A stretch of DNA of 42,728 nt from Bacteroidota bacterium (GTDB taxonomy: Bacteria > Bacteroidota > Bacteroidia > Palsa-965): positions 1 to 42,728 of the forward strand of contig VBWE01000033.1 of NCBI GenBank assembly GCA_006218065.1. The letters are read 5' to 3'. The translations under genes were made by a program, and so were the position numbers. Below are positions 26,476 to 35,590 of the stretch, one piece after another; position 1 is the first letter of the stretch, and each line of letters begins with the position of its first letter. The notes under the pieces were generated by a model. It was not told the origin of the DNA. It saw only the letters and a list, made by a program, of their open reading frames with translations, and made no database searches.

Positions 26476-27465
26476 ATGGAATTAAAAGGTAAAAAAGTAC
26501 TCGTTATCGGCGGAGCCGGTTTTATCGGCGGTTTCGTTGTGGCCGAACTGCTGAGGGAAGAGGCCGGGCAGGTGATCATTTACGACAATTTCGCCCGCGG
26601 CAAAATGGACAATATCAGGGAAAGCCTGGAAGATCCGCGCTGCACTATTCATCCCACCGGCGGTGATATCCGCGATACGGATATCCTGAACGACGCGATG
26701 CAGGGTGTGGATTACGTTTTCCATCTTTCGGCCATGTGGCTGCTGCATTGCAAGGACTATCCGCGCACGGCGTTCGACGTCAATATCCAGGGCACATTCA
26801 ACGTGCTGGAGGCCTGCGTGAAAAACAATATCAAAAAACTGATCTATTCCTCCTCGGCTTCCGTTTACGGTGATGCCGTACAGGTTCCGATGACCGAAGA
26901 ACATCCGTTCAACAACAAGAATTTTTACGGCGCCACTAAAATCGCCGGCGAAGCCATGTGTACGGCTTTCAACGACCGCTACGGCCTGAGCGTGATCGGC
27001 CTGCGGTATATGAATGTGTATGGTCCCGGCCAGGATCAGCATGCCGTTTACAGCGGTGTGGTGCCGATCATGCTGAATAAAATCGACGCCAACGAATCGC
27101 CGACGATCAATGGGGACGGCTCCCAGGCTTACGATTTTATTTACGTGGAAGATGTGGCCCGCTGCAATGTGGCTGCACTGAAAAGCGATACGGCTTTCGG
27201 AAATTACAATGTGGGAACCGGCGTGCAAACTACAATCCGCGAACTTTGCGATACCATCCTGCGGCTGAAGAACTCCAAACTGCAGGTTACGTATAAACCT
27301 TACAGCGCCGATGACGCCCGCGCACTGGTGAAAAACCGGATCGGTTCGACCGAGAAAGCGGAAAAGGAAATCGGTTTTCATTATCAGTATAACCTGGAGC
27401 AGGGACTTTTGCGCCTGATCGAATGGCGTAACCGTACGATGCGCAATGCAACGGTAACGGCATAA
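26476..27465 (+). CDS. NAD-dependent sugar-nucleotide epimerase/dehydratase
   Basis: Extended short-chain dehydrogenase of 329 residues acting on nucleotide sugars. The NAD-binding motif is GGAGFIGG (12-19). The catalytic set is Ser126-128 with Tyr151 and Lys155 in FYGATKIAGEA. The substrate-side motif RYMNVYGPGQ and the C-terminal DFIYVEDVA are typical of UDP-glucose 4-epimerase-like enzymes. Exact substrate unknown. Starts the block of precursor-synthesis genes; the aminotransferase begins 5 bases later. Confidence 0.9.
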   Translation: MELKGKKVLVIGGAGFIGGFVVAELLREEAGQVIIYDNFARGKMDNIRESLEDPRCTIHPTGGDIRDTDILNDAMQGVDYVFHLSAMWLLHCKDYPRTAFDVNIQGTFNVLEACVKNNIKKLIYSSSASVYGDAVQVPMTEEHPFNNKNFYGATKIAGEAMCTAFNDRYGLSVIGLRYMNVYGPGQDQHAVYSGVVPIMLNKIDANESPTINGDGSQAYDFIYVEDVARCNVAALKSDTAFGNYNVGTGVQTTIRELCDTILRLKNSKLQVTYKPYSADDARALVKNRIGSTEKAEKEIGFHYQYNLEQGLLRLIEWRNRTMRNATVTA

Positions 27466-27470
27466 ACTTT

Positions 27471-28554
27471 ATGGAAAAACGGACGATCCAGATATCGCAG
27501 CCTTGTCTCGGCGAGGAAGAATGGCAGGCCATCCGCGAGCCTTTGTTCAGCGGCTGGGTTACGCAGGGCCCGAAAGTAAAAGAGTTCGAACGGCTTTTTG
27601 CAGAACGCCACGGCGTAAAACATGCGATTGCCGTTTCCAATTGCACCACGGCGCTGCACCTTGCACTGCTGGCGGCCGGCGTGGGTCCCGGCGACGAAGT
27701 GCTTGTTCCTGCGTTTACCTGGGTAGCTACGGCCAATGCCGTTTTATATTGCAATGCGAAACCGGTGTTCGTGGATATCGACCCGGTAACGTTCAACATC
27801 GATCCGTCGAAAATAAAAGAGAAACTCAGCGCACGCACCAAAGCCATTATCCCCGTTCATCTTTTCGGCCTTTGTGCCGATATGGATGCGATCCGGAAAG
27901 CTGCGCCGGGAATAAAGATCGTGGAAGATGGCGCCTGCGCTGCCGGGGCAGCCTATAAAGGCGTTTCAGCGGGAAGGCGGCATGATCACCACCAACAACG
28001 ATGCTCTTGCTCATCATGCGGATGTGTTACGCAATCATGGGGCTTCGGTTTCCGAAGAGCAACGCCACAAAGGTCCGCGCCCGTATATCCTGCCCGATTT
28101 TGAAGTGATGGGGTTCAACTACCGCATGACCGATCTGCAGGGCGCAGTGGGTGTGGTACAGATCAAAAAACTGGACCAGTACATTGACGAGCGCCAGGAA
28201 CGGGCTGCGTGGTACAATGAAAAATTCAAAAACATCGCCTGGCTCCGGACACCGGCTTACAGTGCTGATTATAAACACGGCTGGCAATCGTACGTGCTTT
28301 TCATCGACGAAAAAAAATCGCCGATGAAACGGAATGATATCATGGAATACCTGCAGCAGAAAGGCATCAGCACAAGACCGGGAACACATGCCGTGCATAT
28401 GCTGACGTTTTATGCAAACTTGTACGGGCTGAAGCCTTCCGATTTTCCGGGCGCAGAAGCGGCCAACAACTTTTCGATGTCCATTCCGCTGCATAACCGC
28501 ATGTCTGAAGAAGATTATGCCTATGTTGCAGAGGCCATTCAAGCTATTTCTTAA
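27471..28554 (+). pseudogene. DegT/DnrJ/EryC1 sugar aminotransferase, frameshifted and lacking the PLP-lysine segment
   Basis: The first part (27471-27962) encodes the normal N-terminus: GWVTQGPKVKEFE, SNCTTALHLALLAAGVGPGDEV, PAFTWVATANAV, IIPVHLFG and VEDGACAAGAAYKG. The protein should continue with about 20 residues of the type VGxxGDxxxFSFHxxKxITTG, which carry the PLP lysine, and then EGGMITTNN. Here only 10 bases separate the AYKG codons from the EGG codons, which are in another frame. The rest (27973-28554) is a good C-terminal half (VLRNHGASVSE, FNYRMTDLQGAVG, STRPGTHAVH). The loss is probably about 56 bases (any 3n+2), removing the catalytic lysine and the frame. The upstream frame runs on to a stop at 28103. 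Either a real deletion or an assembly error; as read, the enzyme cannot work. Confidence 0.82.
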
Positions 28555-28566
28555 AAGGGAATTTTC

Positions 28567-30462
28567 ATGTGCGGAATCGCAGGCGTTTTTAATATCGGGG
28601 GAGATCCCGTTTCTATAAGCGATGTCAAGCAGATGACGCGTGCACTGGCGCATCGCGGCCCTGACGGAGAAGGTATTTTTGCAGACGAGAACATCGGGCT
28701 GGGGCATCGCCGGCTGGCTATCCTGGATACTTCCGAAAAAGGCGCACAGCCCATGCAGTCGCATAACGGGGAATGGATCGTCGTTTTCAACGGGTGCATT
28801 TACAATTACATGGAACTGAAGACGGAACTGAGGTCGCTCGGTCATTCTTTTGTTTCCACCACCGATACAGAAGTCATTACGGAAGGGCTGGCTGCCTGGG
28901 GACCATCGGTTTTTGAACGTTTCGACGGGATGTTTGCCGTAGGCGCCTGGCATAAACCGAGCCGCACGCTGTATCTCAGCCGCGACCGTTACGGTGTAAA
29001 ACCATTGTACTACTGGACGAACGGAAAAATTTTCCTTTTCGGATCGGAGATCAAAGCGTTTTTTCCGCACCGCGCATTTTCAGTCAGCGTAAACACCAGC
29101 GCGCTGAACGAATACTTTACATTCCAGAACCTGTTCACGTACCAGACGCTCTTTAACGGCGTGTTCAGTTTGCCGCCTGCGAATACGGTTAAAATCGACT
29201 CCGGTTTTAACGGCACCGTGAAGCATCGTCCCTGGTGGGATTATGACTTTACGAAAGTGGATAATAAAATGACTTTTGAAGATGCGAACCAGGAAACGCA
29301 GCGCCTCTTCAAAAATGCCGTTGCGCGCCAGATGATCGCCGATGTGCCTGTGGGAAGTTACCTTTCCGGGGGCATGGATTCGGCATCCATTACGGCCATC
29401 GCGAGCCGCCACGTGCCCCGCCTTGTAACGTTTACAGCAGGTTTTGACATGAGCGAGGTGACCGGCGTTGAAGCCAATTACGATGAACGGCGCGATGCAG
29501 AACTCATCGCCAACCATTTTAAAACAGAGCATTACGAACAGGTGATCAATGCCGGGGACCTGCGCTGGTCGCTTCCGCGCGTGGTCTGGCATATCGAAGA
29601 CCTTCGCGTGGGGATGAGTTACCCGAATTATTATATCAGCCGCCTCGCATCGAAATTCGTGAAGGTATGCCTGCAGGGAACCGGCGGAGACGAATTGTAC
29701 GGCGGTTATCCCTGGCGCTATTACCGTGTTTTCCAGTCGCTGGACCAGCAGTCGTTTTTCAAAAACTATTATGGATTCTGGCAACGGCTTGTCGCCGATG
29801 AGGATAAAGTGAAACTGTTTCACAGCGATGTATATAAGCAGGTGGACCTGGCTCAGCCGAGGAAAGTTTTTGAACGCGTATTTACATTCAACGACCTGCT
29901 CCGCTACGACACGCCGGAAAACCATATTGAAAACAGCCTGTACTTTGAAATAAAAACGTTTCTCCCGGGGCTGCTGCTGGTTGGCGATAAGCTGGCCATG
30001 GCCAATGGCCTCGAAGAACGGTTCCCGTTCCTGGACAACGAACTGGTCGCTTTTGCACAAACGATCCCGGCCCGGCATAAACTCGGTAACCTGGAGCAGA
30101 TGAAACGGCTCGATGAAAACGTGATGGGGCCGCAGAAAAAAGCGTACAAGGAATTCGACGACGGGAAAAGCGTACTCCGGAAAGCCATGTCCGACTTTCT
30201 GCCCGATGCCATTGTAAACAGGAAGAAGCAGGGCTTCTCGGCGCCGGATGAATCCTGGTATCGTGGGGAAAACGCCCAATATGTAAAAGAACTGCTGCTC
30301 GACAAAAAGAACGCAAGCCGTGATTATATCAACCCGGATTTTGTGGCGCATATCATCGACGAGCACATGAATAAACGGATCAACCACCGCCTGCTCATCT
30401 GGTCGCTGATGAATTTCGAATGGTGGTGCCGCCTGTTTATCCAAAATGAAAAATTTGAATGA
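28567..30462 (+). CDS. asnB: Glutamine-dependent asparagine synthetase-like amidotransferase
   Basis: Protein of 631 residues with two domains. The class II glutamine amidotransferase domain begins with the catalytic Cys2 (MCGIAGVF) and includes AHRGPDGEG and FNGCIYNY. The synthetase domain has the ATP-pyrophosphatase loop YLSGGMDSASITA and the motif GTGGDELYGGYPWRYY. Length and motifs fit AsnB. Inside a polysaccharide locus, such enzymes are often thought to amidate a sugar acid of the glycan instead of making free asparagine; that is inference from context. It follows the aminotransferase by 12 bases and overlaps the next gene by 4. Confidence 0.9.
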   Translation: MCGIAGVFNIGGDPVSISDVKQMTRALAHRGPDGEGIFADENIGLGHRRLAILDTSEKGAQPMQSHNGEWIVVFNGCIYNYMELKTELRSLGHSFVSTTDTEVITEGLAAWGPSVFERFDGMFAVGAWHKPSRTLYLSRDRYGVKPLYYWTNGKIFLFGSEIKAFFPHRAFSVSVNTSALNEYFTFQNLFTYQTLFNGVFSLPPANTVKIDSGFNGTVKHRPWWDYDFTKVDNKMTFEDANQETQRLFKNAVARQMIADVPVGSYLSGGMDSASITAIASRHVPRLVTFTAGFDMSEVTGVEANYDERRDAELIANHFKTEHYEQVINAGDLRWSLPRVVWHIEDLRVGMSYPNYYISRLASKFVKVCLQGTGGDELYGGYPWRYYRVFQSLDQQSFFKNYYGFWQRLVADEDKVKLFHSDVYKQVDLAQPRKVFERVFTFNDLLRYDTPENHIENSLYFEIKTFLPGLLLVGDKLAMANGLEERFPFLDNELVAFAQTIPARHKLGNLEQMKRLDENVMGPQKKAYKEFDDGKSVLRKAMSDFLPDAIVNRKKQGFSAPDESWYRGENAQYVKELLLDKKNASRDYINPDFVAHIIDEHMNKRINHRLLIWSLMNFEWWCRLFIQNEKFE

Positions 30463-31547
30463 ACCAGCCGCCTGACATGCGAAGCGGCGCCTGGCCGGAA
30501 GCACAAGAGGCCGTGGATTTTCTGAAGCGGAGTGAAAGCAGCCTGCTTTATGTTTCACCGGGATATCTCGGTTTGCTGGGCGAGTATCTTCAGCCGTCGA
30601 AACAGGAATTGCTTCGCTGCGTTTCCGGCGGTAAAACGGTCGGTTATTTCCCGCTTGTTTTTCGTCTCAACGAACAATTCGGCAATGTCTGCAACAGCCT
30701 GCCGTATTACGGGAGCAACGGAAGCATCATAGTTGATCCAGCGCTGGCCCCCGAAGAACGGGAAGACGTGAGGTTGCAGCTGCTGCACGAAGCGCAAAAA
30801 AAAATCAGCGATTATAACTGCGTTTCCGCTACAGTAATCACCAACCCGCTGGACCAGGAAGGGGCAGGGTGGATCCGCGATCATTTTGAGCACGATCTTA
30901 TCGATCAGCGCATCGGGCAACTGACCCCGCTTCCCGCGAAAAGTGAACGCACAGGCGAAGAGTTGCTGGAAATGTTTGATGATCCCCGCCCGCGGAATAT
31001 CCGCCGCGCGATAAAAGAAGGCATATCGGTCCGTTATACGCAGTCGCCCAAAGACATCGATTTCCTGTACGAAGTGCATCACGAAAATATTACGTCGATC
31101 GGCGGTATTCCGAAAGAGCGGCGTTTTTTTCACCTGCTGCCGAAGCATTTCGATGAAAACGGTTTTCGTATTTATATCGCCGAACTGAACGGTGAAAAAA
31201 TTGCGGCCCTGCTTCTTTTTTATTTCAACCGGACGGTCGAATATTTCACCCCGGCTGTTGTCGAAAAGCACCGGCAGCTTCAGCCTTCCGCTTTACTGAT
31301 CTATAAAGCGATGGCGGATGCGGTTGACCTGGATTACCGCTGGTGGAACTGGGGCGGAACCTGGCTTTCACAGGGTGGTGTGTATGATTTCAAGAAACGT
31401 TGGGGAACGCAGGATTACCCGTATTTTTACTACACGAAAATTTATGATGAAGGTATTCTGAGTTGCGATAAAGAAACCTTGCTTCGCGAATACCCGTACT
31501 TTTTTGTAGCGCCTTTCAACAAACTGAAACAAGCCAATCAAACCTGA
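30459..31547 (+). CDS. FemAB/GNAT-like acyltransferase
   Basis: Predicted cytoplasmic protein of 362 residues with the duplicated GNAT layout of FemAB-like proteins. The N-terminal half contains SGGKTVGYFPLVFR and NSLPYYGSNGSII. The C-terminal half contains YIAELNGEKIAALLLFYFNRTVEYFTPA, then ALLIYKAMADAV and WNWGGTW, then GVYDFKKRWGT. FemAB-related enzymes transfer an amino acid or acyl group to an amino or hydroxyl group; in a glycan locus this suggests acylation of an amino sugar. Donor and acceptor are unknown. The ATGA overlap with the preceding amidotransferase suggests coupled translation. Confidence 0.72.
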   Translation: MNQPPDMRSGAWPEAQEAVDFLKRSESSLLYVSPGYLGLLGEYLQPSKQELLRCVSGGKTVGYFPLVFRLNEQFGNVCNSLPYYGSNGSIIVDPALAPEEREDVRLQLLHEAQKKISDYNCVSATVITNPLDQEGAGWIRDHFEHDLIDQRIGQLTPLPAKSERTGEELLEMFDDPRPRNIRRAIKEGISVRYTQSPKDIDFLYEVHHENITSIGGIPKERRFFHLLPKHFDENGFRIYIAELNGEKIAALLLFYFNRTVEYFTPAVVEKHRQLQPSALLIYKAMADAVDLDYRWWNWGGTWLSQGGVYDFKKRWGTQDYPYFYYTKIYDEGILSCDKETLLREYPYFFVAPFNKLKQANQT

Positions 31548-31551
31548 TCGA

Positions 31552-32214
31552 ATGCCAGACGTACCGGTCAAAACAAAAAAAGCGATCATTTTCGGAACCT
31601 CCGGGCAGGCGGAAGTGATGGATTATCTCATTACGCACGATAGCGCATACGAAGTCGTTGCATTTACTTCCACGCGCGACTTCATCGACCGGGATACTAT
31701 TTACGGCCGCCCGCTGATCGCTTTCGAGGATATTGAAAAACAATACCCGCCGTCGGAATACGATATGCACGTGGCTATCGGCTACAACGGCCAGAATAAA
31801 ACCCGCGAACGTTTTTACAACGAAGCCAAAGCCAAAGGATACCGCCTGCTCACGTATATCAGTTCCCGGTGTACGAATTATGCGAAAAGTATCGGCGACA
31901 ATTGCTTCATCTTCGAAGACAATACGATCCAGCCCTTCGTGGAAATCGGCAACAACTGCATCCTCTGGAGCGGAAATCATATCGGCCATCATTCCAAAGT
32001 GGAAGAACATGTTTTTATTTCCTCGCACGTGGTGATCTCCGGGCATTGCAGGATCGGTCATCATGCTTTTCTCGGCGTAAACAGCACTTTGCGCGACGGT
32101 ATTAAAATCGCGCCGTTCACAACACTCGGAGCCGGCTGCCTGATCGTTAAAGACACGGAAGAAGGCCAGGTGTATATCGGGACCAAAGCAAGCGTATATT
32201 CCAAAAAAGACTGA
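31552..32214 (+). CDS. PglD/NeuD-like hexapeptide acetyltransferase
   Basis: Protein of 220 residues. The N-terminal Rossmann-like domain begins KKAIIFGTSGQAEVMDYL, as in PglD/NeuD sugar O- or N-acetyltransferases. Residues about 105-215 form a left-handed beta-helix of hexapeptide repeats (IGDNCFIFEDNTIQPFVEIGNN). The expected catalytic histidine lies in GNHIGHHS (one of the pair). It probably transfers an acetyl group from acetyl-CoA to an amino sugar nucleotide, matching the aminotransferase upstream. It lies 4 bases after the FemAB-like gene and 2 before the methyltransferase. Confidence 0.85.
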   Translation: MPDVPVKTKKAIIFGTSGQAEVMDYLITHDSAYEVVAFTSTRDFIDRDTIYGRPLIAFEDIEKQYPPSEYDMHVAIGYNGQNKTRERFYNEAKAKGYRLLTYISSRCTNYAKSIGDNCFIFEDNTIQPFVEIGNNCILWSGNHIGHHSKVEEHVFISSHVVISGHCRIGHHAFLGVNSTLRDGIKIAPFTTLGAGCLIVKDTEEGQVYIGTKASVYSKKD

Positions 32215-32216
32215 GC

Positions 32217-32828
32217 ATGGATCTTTCCAAAGTGGAGAAACTGTACACGGAGAATATCGAAAAATTCGGTATCGACTCGCGCAGCGTGGGCTGGAACAGT
32301 CCCGAATCGCAAAACCTGCGTTTCTCGAAATTGCTCGAAATGGTCACCGATCCGGAAACACCTTTTTCGATCAACGAAGTCGGCTGCGGGTACGGTGAAC
32401 TTTATAAATACATGCTCACGCATGCGTATGCGGTAAATAAATTCACCGGTTACGATATCAGCGACAAGATGCTGGAAAACGCGCGGATCTATTTAGGTAA
32501 CGACAGCCGCGTCGATCTGCGCAAAGCCGCTGCTATCGATACTGAAGCCGATTACTCGGCCACCTCCGGAATATTCAACGTGAAATTCGATGAGCAGGCC
32601 GACCGCTGGGAAGATTATATCAAAGAAATGATCCTGAATATGCATCGTTTCTCCCGGAAAGGTTTTTCGTTCAACCTGCTTACTTCGTACGTGGACTTTC
32701 ATGCGCCCGACCTGTATTATGCCGATCCCGCCGTGTTTTTCGATTTCTGCAAACGGGAATGTTCGAAGAAGGTCGCGCTTTTGCACGATTACCCGTTGTA
32801 TGAGTGGACGATCATAGTTCGGAAATAA
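32217..32828 (+). CDS. SAM-dependent class I methyltransferase
   Basis: Protein of 203 residues with the SAM-binding motif I INEVGCGYGELYKYM (52-66), followed by TGYDISDKMLENAR (motif II region). The rest of the fold is present but short. It probably methylates a sugar or a precursor of the glycan. A methyl cap would fit the C-terminal reader domain of the Wzt-like ATPase, but this link is only an inference. The next gene begins 1 base after its stop. Confidence 0.82.
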   Translation: MDLSKVEKLYTENIEKFGIDSRSVGWNSPESQNLRFSKLLEMVTDPETPFSINEVGCGYGELYKYMLTHAYAVNKFTGYDISDKMLENARIYLGNDSRVDLRKAAAIDTEADYSATSGIFNVKFDEQADRWEDYIKEMILNMHRFSRKGFSFNLLTSYVDFHAPDLYYADPAVFFDFCKRECSKKVALLHDYPLYEWTIIVRK

Positions 32829-32829
32829 G

Positions 32830-33750
32830 ATGCAGCACTGGAAGAAACTCGGTCTTGTTTTTCAACCCGACAGCCGGTTGTACTGGCAGCGTTCGCATGC
32901 CGCGCTTCCCACGCACCTGCACCTGCACGACGATATTTTCCGGATATATTTCACCAGCCGCGATGAGCATAATTGTACGTACACGGGCTGGTTCGAAATC
33001 GATATTACACAACCGCATAATATCCTGCGTAAAAGCGAGGAGCCGGTTTTATCGCCCGGCCCCCTTGGTTTTTTCGACGATCACGGCGTGCAGACCACGA
33101 GTATCGTGAAGCATGGCGACCGGCTTTACCTGTATTATTTAGGCTGGAACCCGGGACTGACAGCGCCGCTGTTTTATACGTCTATCGGGTTGGCTACCAG
33201 CGACGACGGCGGGCTTACTTTTCAGAAATATTCGCCGGCCCCGGTCATGGAACGCAGCAAACACGATCCCTGGATGGTTTCCGGCGGAACGGTTAGACTG
33301 GAAAACGGCGTTTGGCGCATGTGGTACATTTCCGGTCAGAAATTTGAGCTGACTGCAACCGGTGCGAAATCGTATTATGATATCCGTTACGCGGAATCTG
33401 CCGACGGGATAAACTGGAAACGGGAAGGATATATTTGCCTGCCGCTCCGCGAAAATGAAACGAATATTTCGAGACCGGCTATCATCCTGGAAAACGGCGT
33501 TTACAAAAGCTGGTTCCCGGTAAAAAAAGAAGGGAGCGGTTATCGCATCGGTTACGCGGAATCGCCCGACGGGCTGAACTGGAAACGGCTGGATGAACTT
33601 GCGGGTATCACTGTTTCTGCCGAAGGCTGGGATTCGGAAGCGCTCGACAAAGTGGACATCATATTGCACAAAGGGAAAAAATACATGCTGTATAATGGCA
33701 ACCGCTTCGGCTTCGACGGTATCGGCATGGCTGTGGAGGAAGCACGATGA
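32830..33750 (+). CDS. GH43/GH32-like five-bladed propeller protein without signal peptide
   Basis: Protein of 306 residues built of repeats with sugar-propeller signatures: LHLHDDIFRIYFTSRD, GVQTTSIVKHGDRLYLYYLGW, KHDPWMVSGGTVRLENGVWRMWY, RYAESADGINWKREG and GYAESPDGLNWKRLD. These resemble the GH43/GH32/GH130 propeller group, where blades are formed from SxDGxxW-type motifs. There is no signal peptide or membrane helix, so it should stay in the cytoplasm, unusual for a glycan-degrading enzyme. It may be a glycoside phosphorylase-like or non-catalytic sugar-binding protein. Catalytic residues cannot be assigned with confidence. Confidence 0.7.
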   Translation: MQHWKKLGLVFQPDSRLYWQRSHAALPTHLHLHDDIFRIYFTSRDEHNCTYTGWFEIDITQPHNILRKSEEPVLSPGPLGFFDDHGVQTTSIVKHGDRLYLYYLGWNPGLTAPLFYTSIGLATSDDGGLTFQKYSPAPVMERSKHDPWMVSGGTVRLENGVWRMWYISGQKFELTATGAKSYYDIRYAESADGINWKREGYICLPLRENETNISRPAIILENGVYKSWFPVKKEGSGYRIGYAESPDGLNWKRLDELAGITVSAEGWDSEALDKVDIILHKGKKYMLYNGNRFGFDGIGMAVEEAR

Positions 33751-34478
33751 ACCCGATGGAAAATTTCCTGGTTACGCTGGATATCGACTGGGCGCCGGAT
33801 TATATGCTGGACGAAATTTCCGCTTTGCTGGAAGCCAAAAAAGTCCGTGCCACCTGGTTTGTAACACACGACAGTCCTTCCGTCAGGCGGATCGCGGCTC
33901 ACCCGCTTTTCGAAGCAGGTATCCATCCTAATTTTCTTCCGGGATCATCTCACGGCAACACGACGGAGCAGGTGCTGGCGCATCTTCTTCAAATTATTCC
34001 CGGCGCAGTGAGTACACGTTCGCATGCCGTAGTCCAGTCGGGCCCGGTGCTGCATGCACTTTCGGAACGGCTGAAAATCGATTCGACTATTTTCCTCCCG
34101 GAAATGCCGGGCATAAAACCGGTGCGGCATCTCGGCCATAACAACAGCCTGCTGCGCGTTCCGTTTTACTGGGCCGACGATTATGAATTATGCAAAACCG
34201 ATCGCTGGACGGCCCCCGAGAAACTCGCTGCAAAAGAAGGACTCAAGGTGGTGATGTTTCACCCGGTTCATATATTTTACAATACGCCGGATATCGCGTT
34301 TTACAATGAGCTGAGAACACGGTTCCCGGATTTGCTCAACCTGCCGTATGATAATGCAAAAATCCTGCGTCATCAAGGACAAGGATCAGGTTCCTTTTTC
34401 ACCGATTTGGTTACATTTACCGGCAACAATGCGTCATACCGGATGAAAGATATTCCTGCGTTTTACCCGGAAATCTGA
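33747..34478 (+). CDS. Polysaccharide-deacetylase-like protein, cytoplasmic
   Basis: Protein of 243 residues of the NodB/deacetylase fold. The first strand ends in VTLDIDWAPD (Asp12, Asp14), where the family has its catalytic/metal-binding aspartates. The candidate metal-binding histidines are His60 and His69 in GIHPNFLPGSSHG. A later motif STRSHAVVQSGP (Arg91, His93) fits the next conserved region. The C-terminal half includes LKVVMFHPVHIF. Without a signal peptide it would act on a nucleotide- or lipid-linked sugar before export. It overlaps the propeller gene by 4 bases, suggesting joint action. Confidence 0.75.
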   Translation: MNPMENFLVTLDIDWAPDYMLDEISALLEAKKVRATWFVTHDSPSVRRIAAHPLFEAGIHPNFLPGSSHGNTTEQVLAHLLQIIPGAVSTRSHAVVQSGPVLHALSERLKIDSTIFLPEMPGIKPVRHLGHNNSLLRVPFYWADDYELCKTDRWTAPEKLAAKEGLKVVMFHPVHIFYNTPDIAFYNELRTRFPDLLNLPYDNAKILRHQGQGSGSFFTDLVTFTGNNASYRMKDIPAFYPEI

Positions 34479-34495
34479 ACCGTTTCGTTTTATTT

Positions 34496-35590
34496 ATGAA
34501 TCAGTCCGACCGACAGCGCGTTTTGCATATCGCCCGCAGCCTTGTTAAAAGGCTGCAACTCAATCTCGACGGACTCCGGGTAGTTACCGAATGTGCAAGC
34601 GGGTCGTATGCCCTGACGCCGGTGATGGCCCTGATGGCCGGGGCGAAAGTATACAGCATCGGCCGCGATACGCGTTACGGAAAATTTTCCGACCTGTCGG
34701 AACAGGTAGGCTTGTTGTGCAGCGAAGCCGGTTTACAAACGCAACCGGAGTTTTCGGAAAAAGAAAATTTCACCGGCTGGCCCGATGCCGACATCGTACT
34801 CAATTCCGGCATGATCCGCCCGATCACGGCAGACGTCATAAACCGGATGAAATCTACAGCCGTTATTCCGCTGATGTGGGAAACCTGGGAATTCCGTCCC
34901 GGCGAAATCGATCTTTCCGCCTGCAGAAAAAAAAATATTCCCGTGATCGGCACCAACGAAAATTACCCGCTGGCCGATATGTACAAATACCCGGGCATGC
35001 TGGCCATCCGGCTGATGTTCGATCTGAAAATCGATGTGGCCAATAACCGGATTGCCTTGCTGGGCGGGGCGCTGACGGGCAGGCTGATCGCGGATACGTT
35101 CCGGAAACTGGGCCTGGAATATGCCTGGTTTACTTCCGGCGGAAAAGAAAACGATCCGGATTGTTTTTCATACGAACAGATGCCCGCGAAACTGAAAACA
35201 TTCGAACCGGACGTGATTCTTTTCGCAGAGCATCATGACCGGCGGCAACTGTTCGGAAAAGAAGCGGAACTGGGCTTTGAAAAACTCGCGCAGGATTTTC
35301 CCGATGTCCGGATCGGGCATATCTGCGGAAACATCGATGCGGACGATTTACAAAAAAGCGGGCTTGTTTTCGCGCCGGAAATAATCGCTCCGTTCGGTTA
35401 TATGAGCTACCTGCCCGAAGTACTCGGTCCAAAACCCGGTATGGTACTCAGTATCGCAGGACTCAAAGTGGGAGAGATCGCGGCACGTGCGCGGCTGAGC
35501 GGGGCAAGTGCGGAAGAAGCGATCCGGGCAACGGTGCAACACGGTGTGGGACAGGATTTCGAAGGCGGTTTTTTTAATCTTACGATATGA
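34496..35590 (+). CDS. Uncharacterised Rossmann-fold enzyme of the polysaccharide locus
   Basis: Protein of 364 residues that I do not recognise by name. It appears to have two alpha/beta domains. The first (about 1-140) contains RVVTECASGSYALTPVMALM and IPLMWETWEFRPGEIDL. The second begins with a glycine-rich nucleotide-binding motif RIALLGGALTGRLIADTF (from about residue 185) and continues to about 330. The layout recalls 2-hydroxyacid dehydrogenases or adenosylhomocysteinase-like proteins, with the cofactor domain in the second half. The catalytic histidine-acid pair of those families is not clearly visible. It overlaps the next gene by 4 bases. Its role in glycan synthesis is unknown. Confidence 0.6.
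   Translation: MNQSDRQRVLHIARSLVKRLQLNLDGLRVVTECASGSYALTPVMALMAGAKVYSIGRDTRYGKFSDLSEQVGLLCSEAGLQTQPEFSEKENFTGWPDADIVLNSGMIRPITADVINRMKSTAVIPLMWETWEFRPGEIDLSACRKKNIPVIGTNENYPLADMYKYPGMLAIRLMFDLKIDVANNRIALLGGALTGRLIADTFRKLGLEYAWFTSGGKENDPDCFSYEQMPAKLKTFEPDVILFAEHHDRRQLFGKEAELGFEKLAQDFPDVRIGHICGNIDADDLQKSGLVFAPEIIAPFGYMSYLPEVLGPKPGMVLSIAGLKVGEIAARARLSGASAEEAIRATVQHGVGQDFEGGFFNLTI

Noticed and set aside
27928-28554. C-terminal aminotransferase piece as an independent gene starting at 27928
   Set aside because: The first 15 codons are the N-terminal half read out of frame, and the piece lacks the PLP-lysine segment; it is the 3' part of one broken gene.
29080-30558. Minus-strand open frame of about 492 codons opposite the amidotransferase gene
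   Set aside because: Antisense to conserved AsnB motifs and lacking any domain signature; considered a shadow despite its length.
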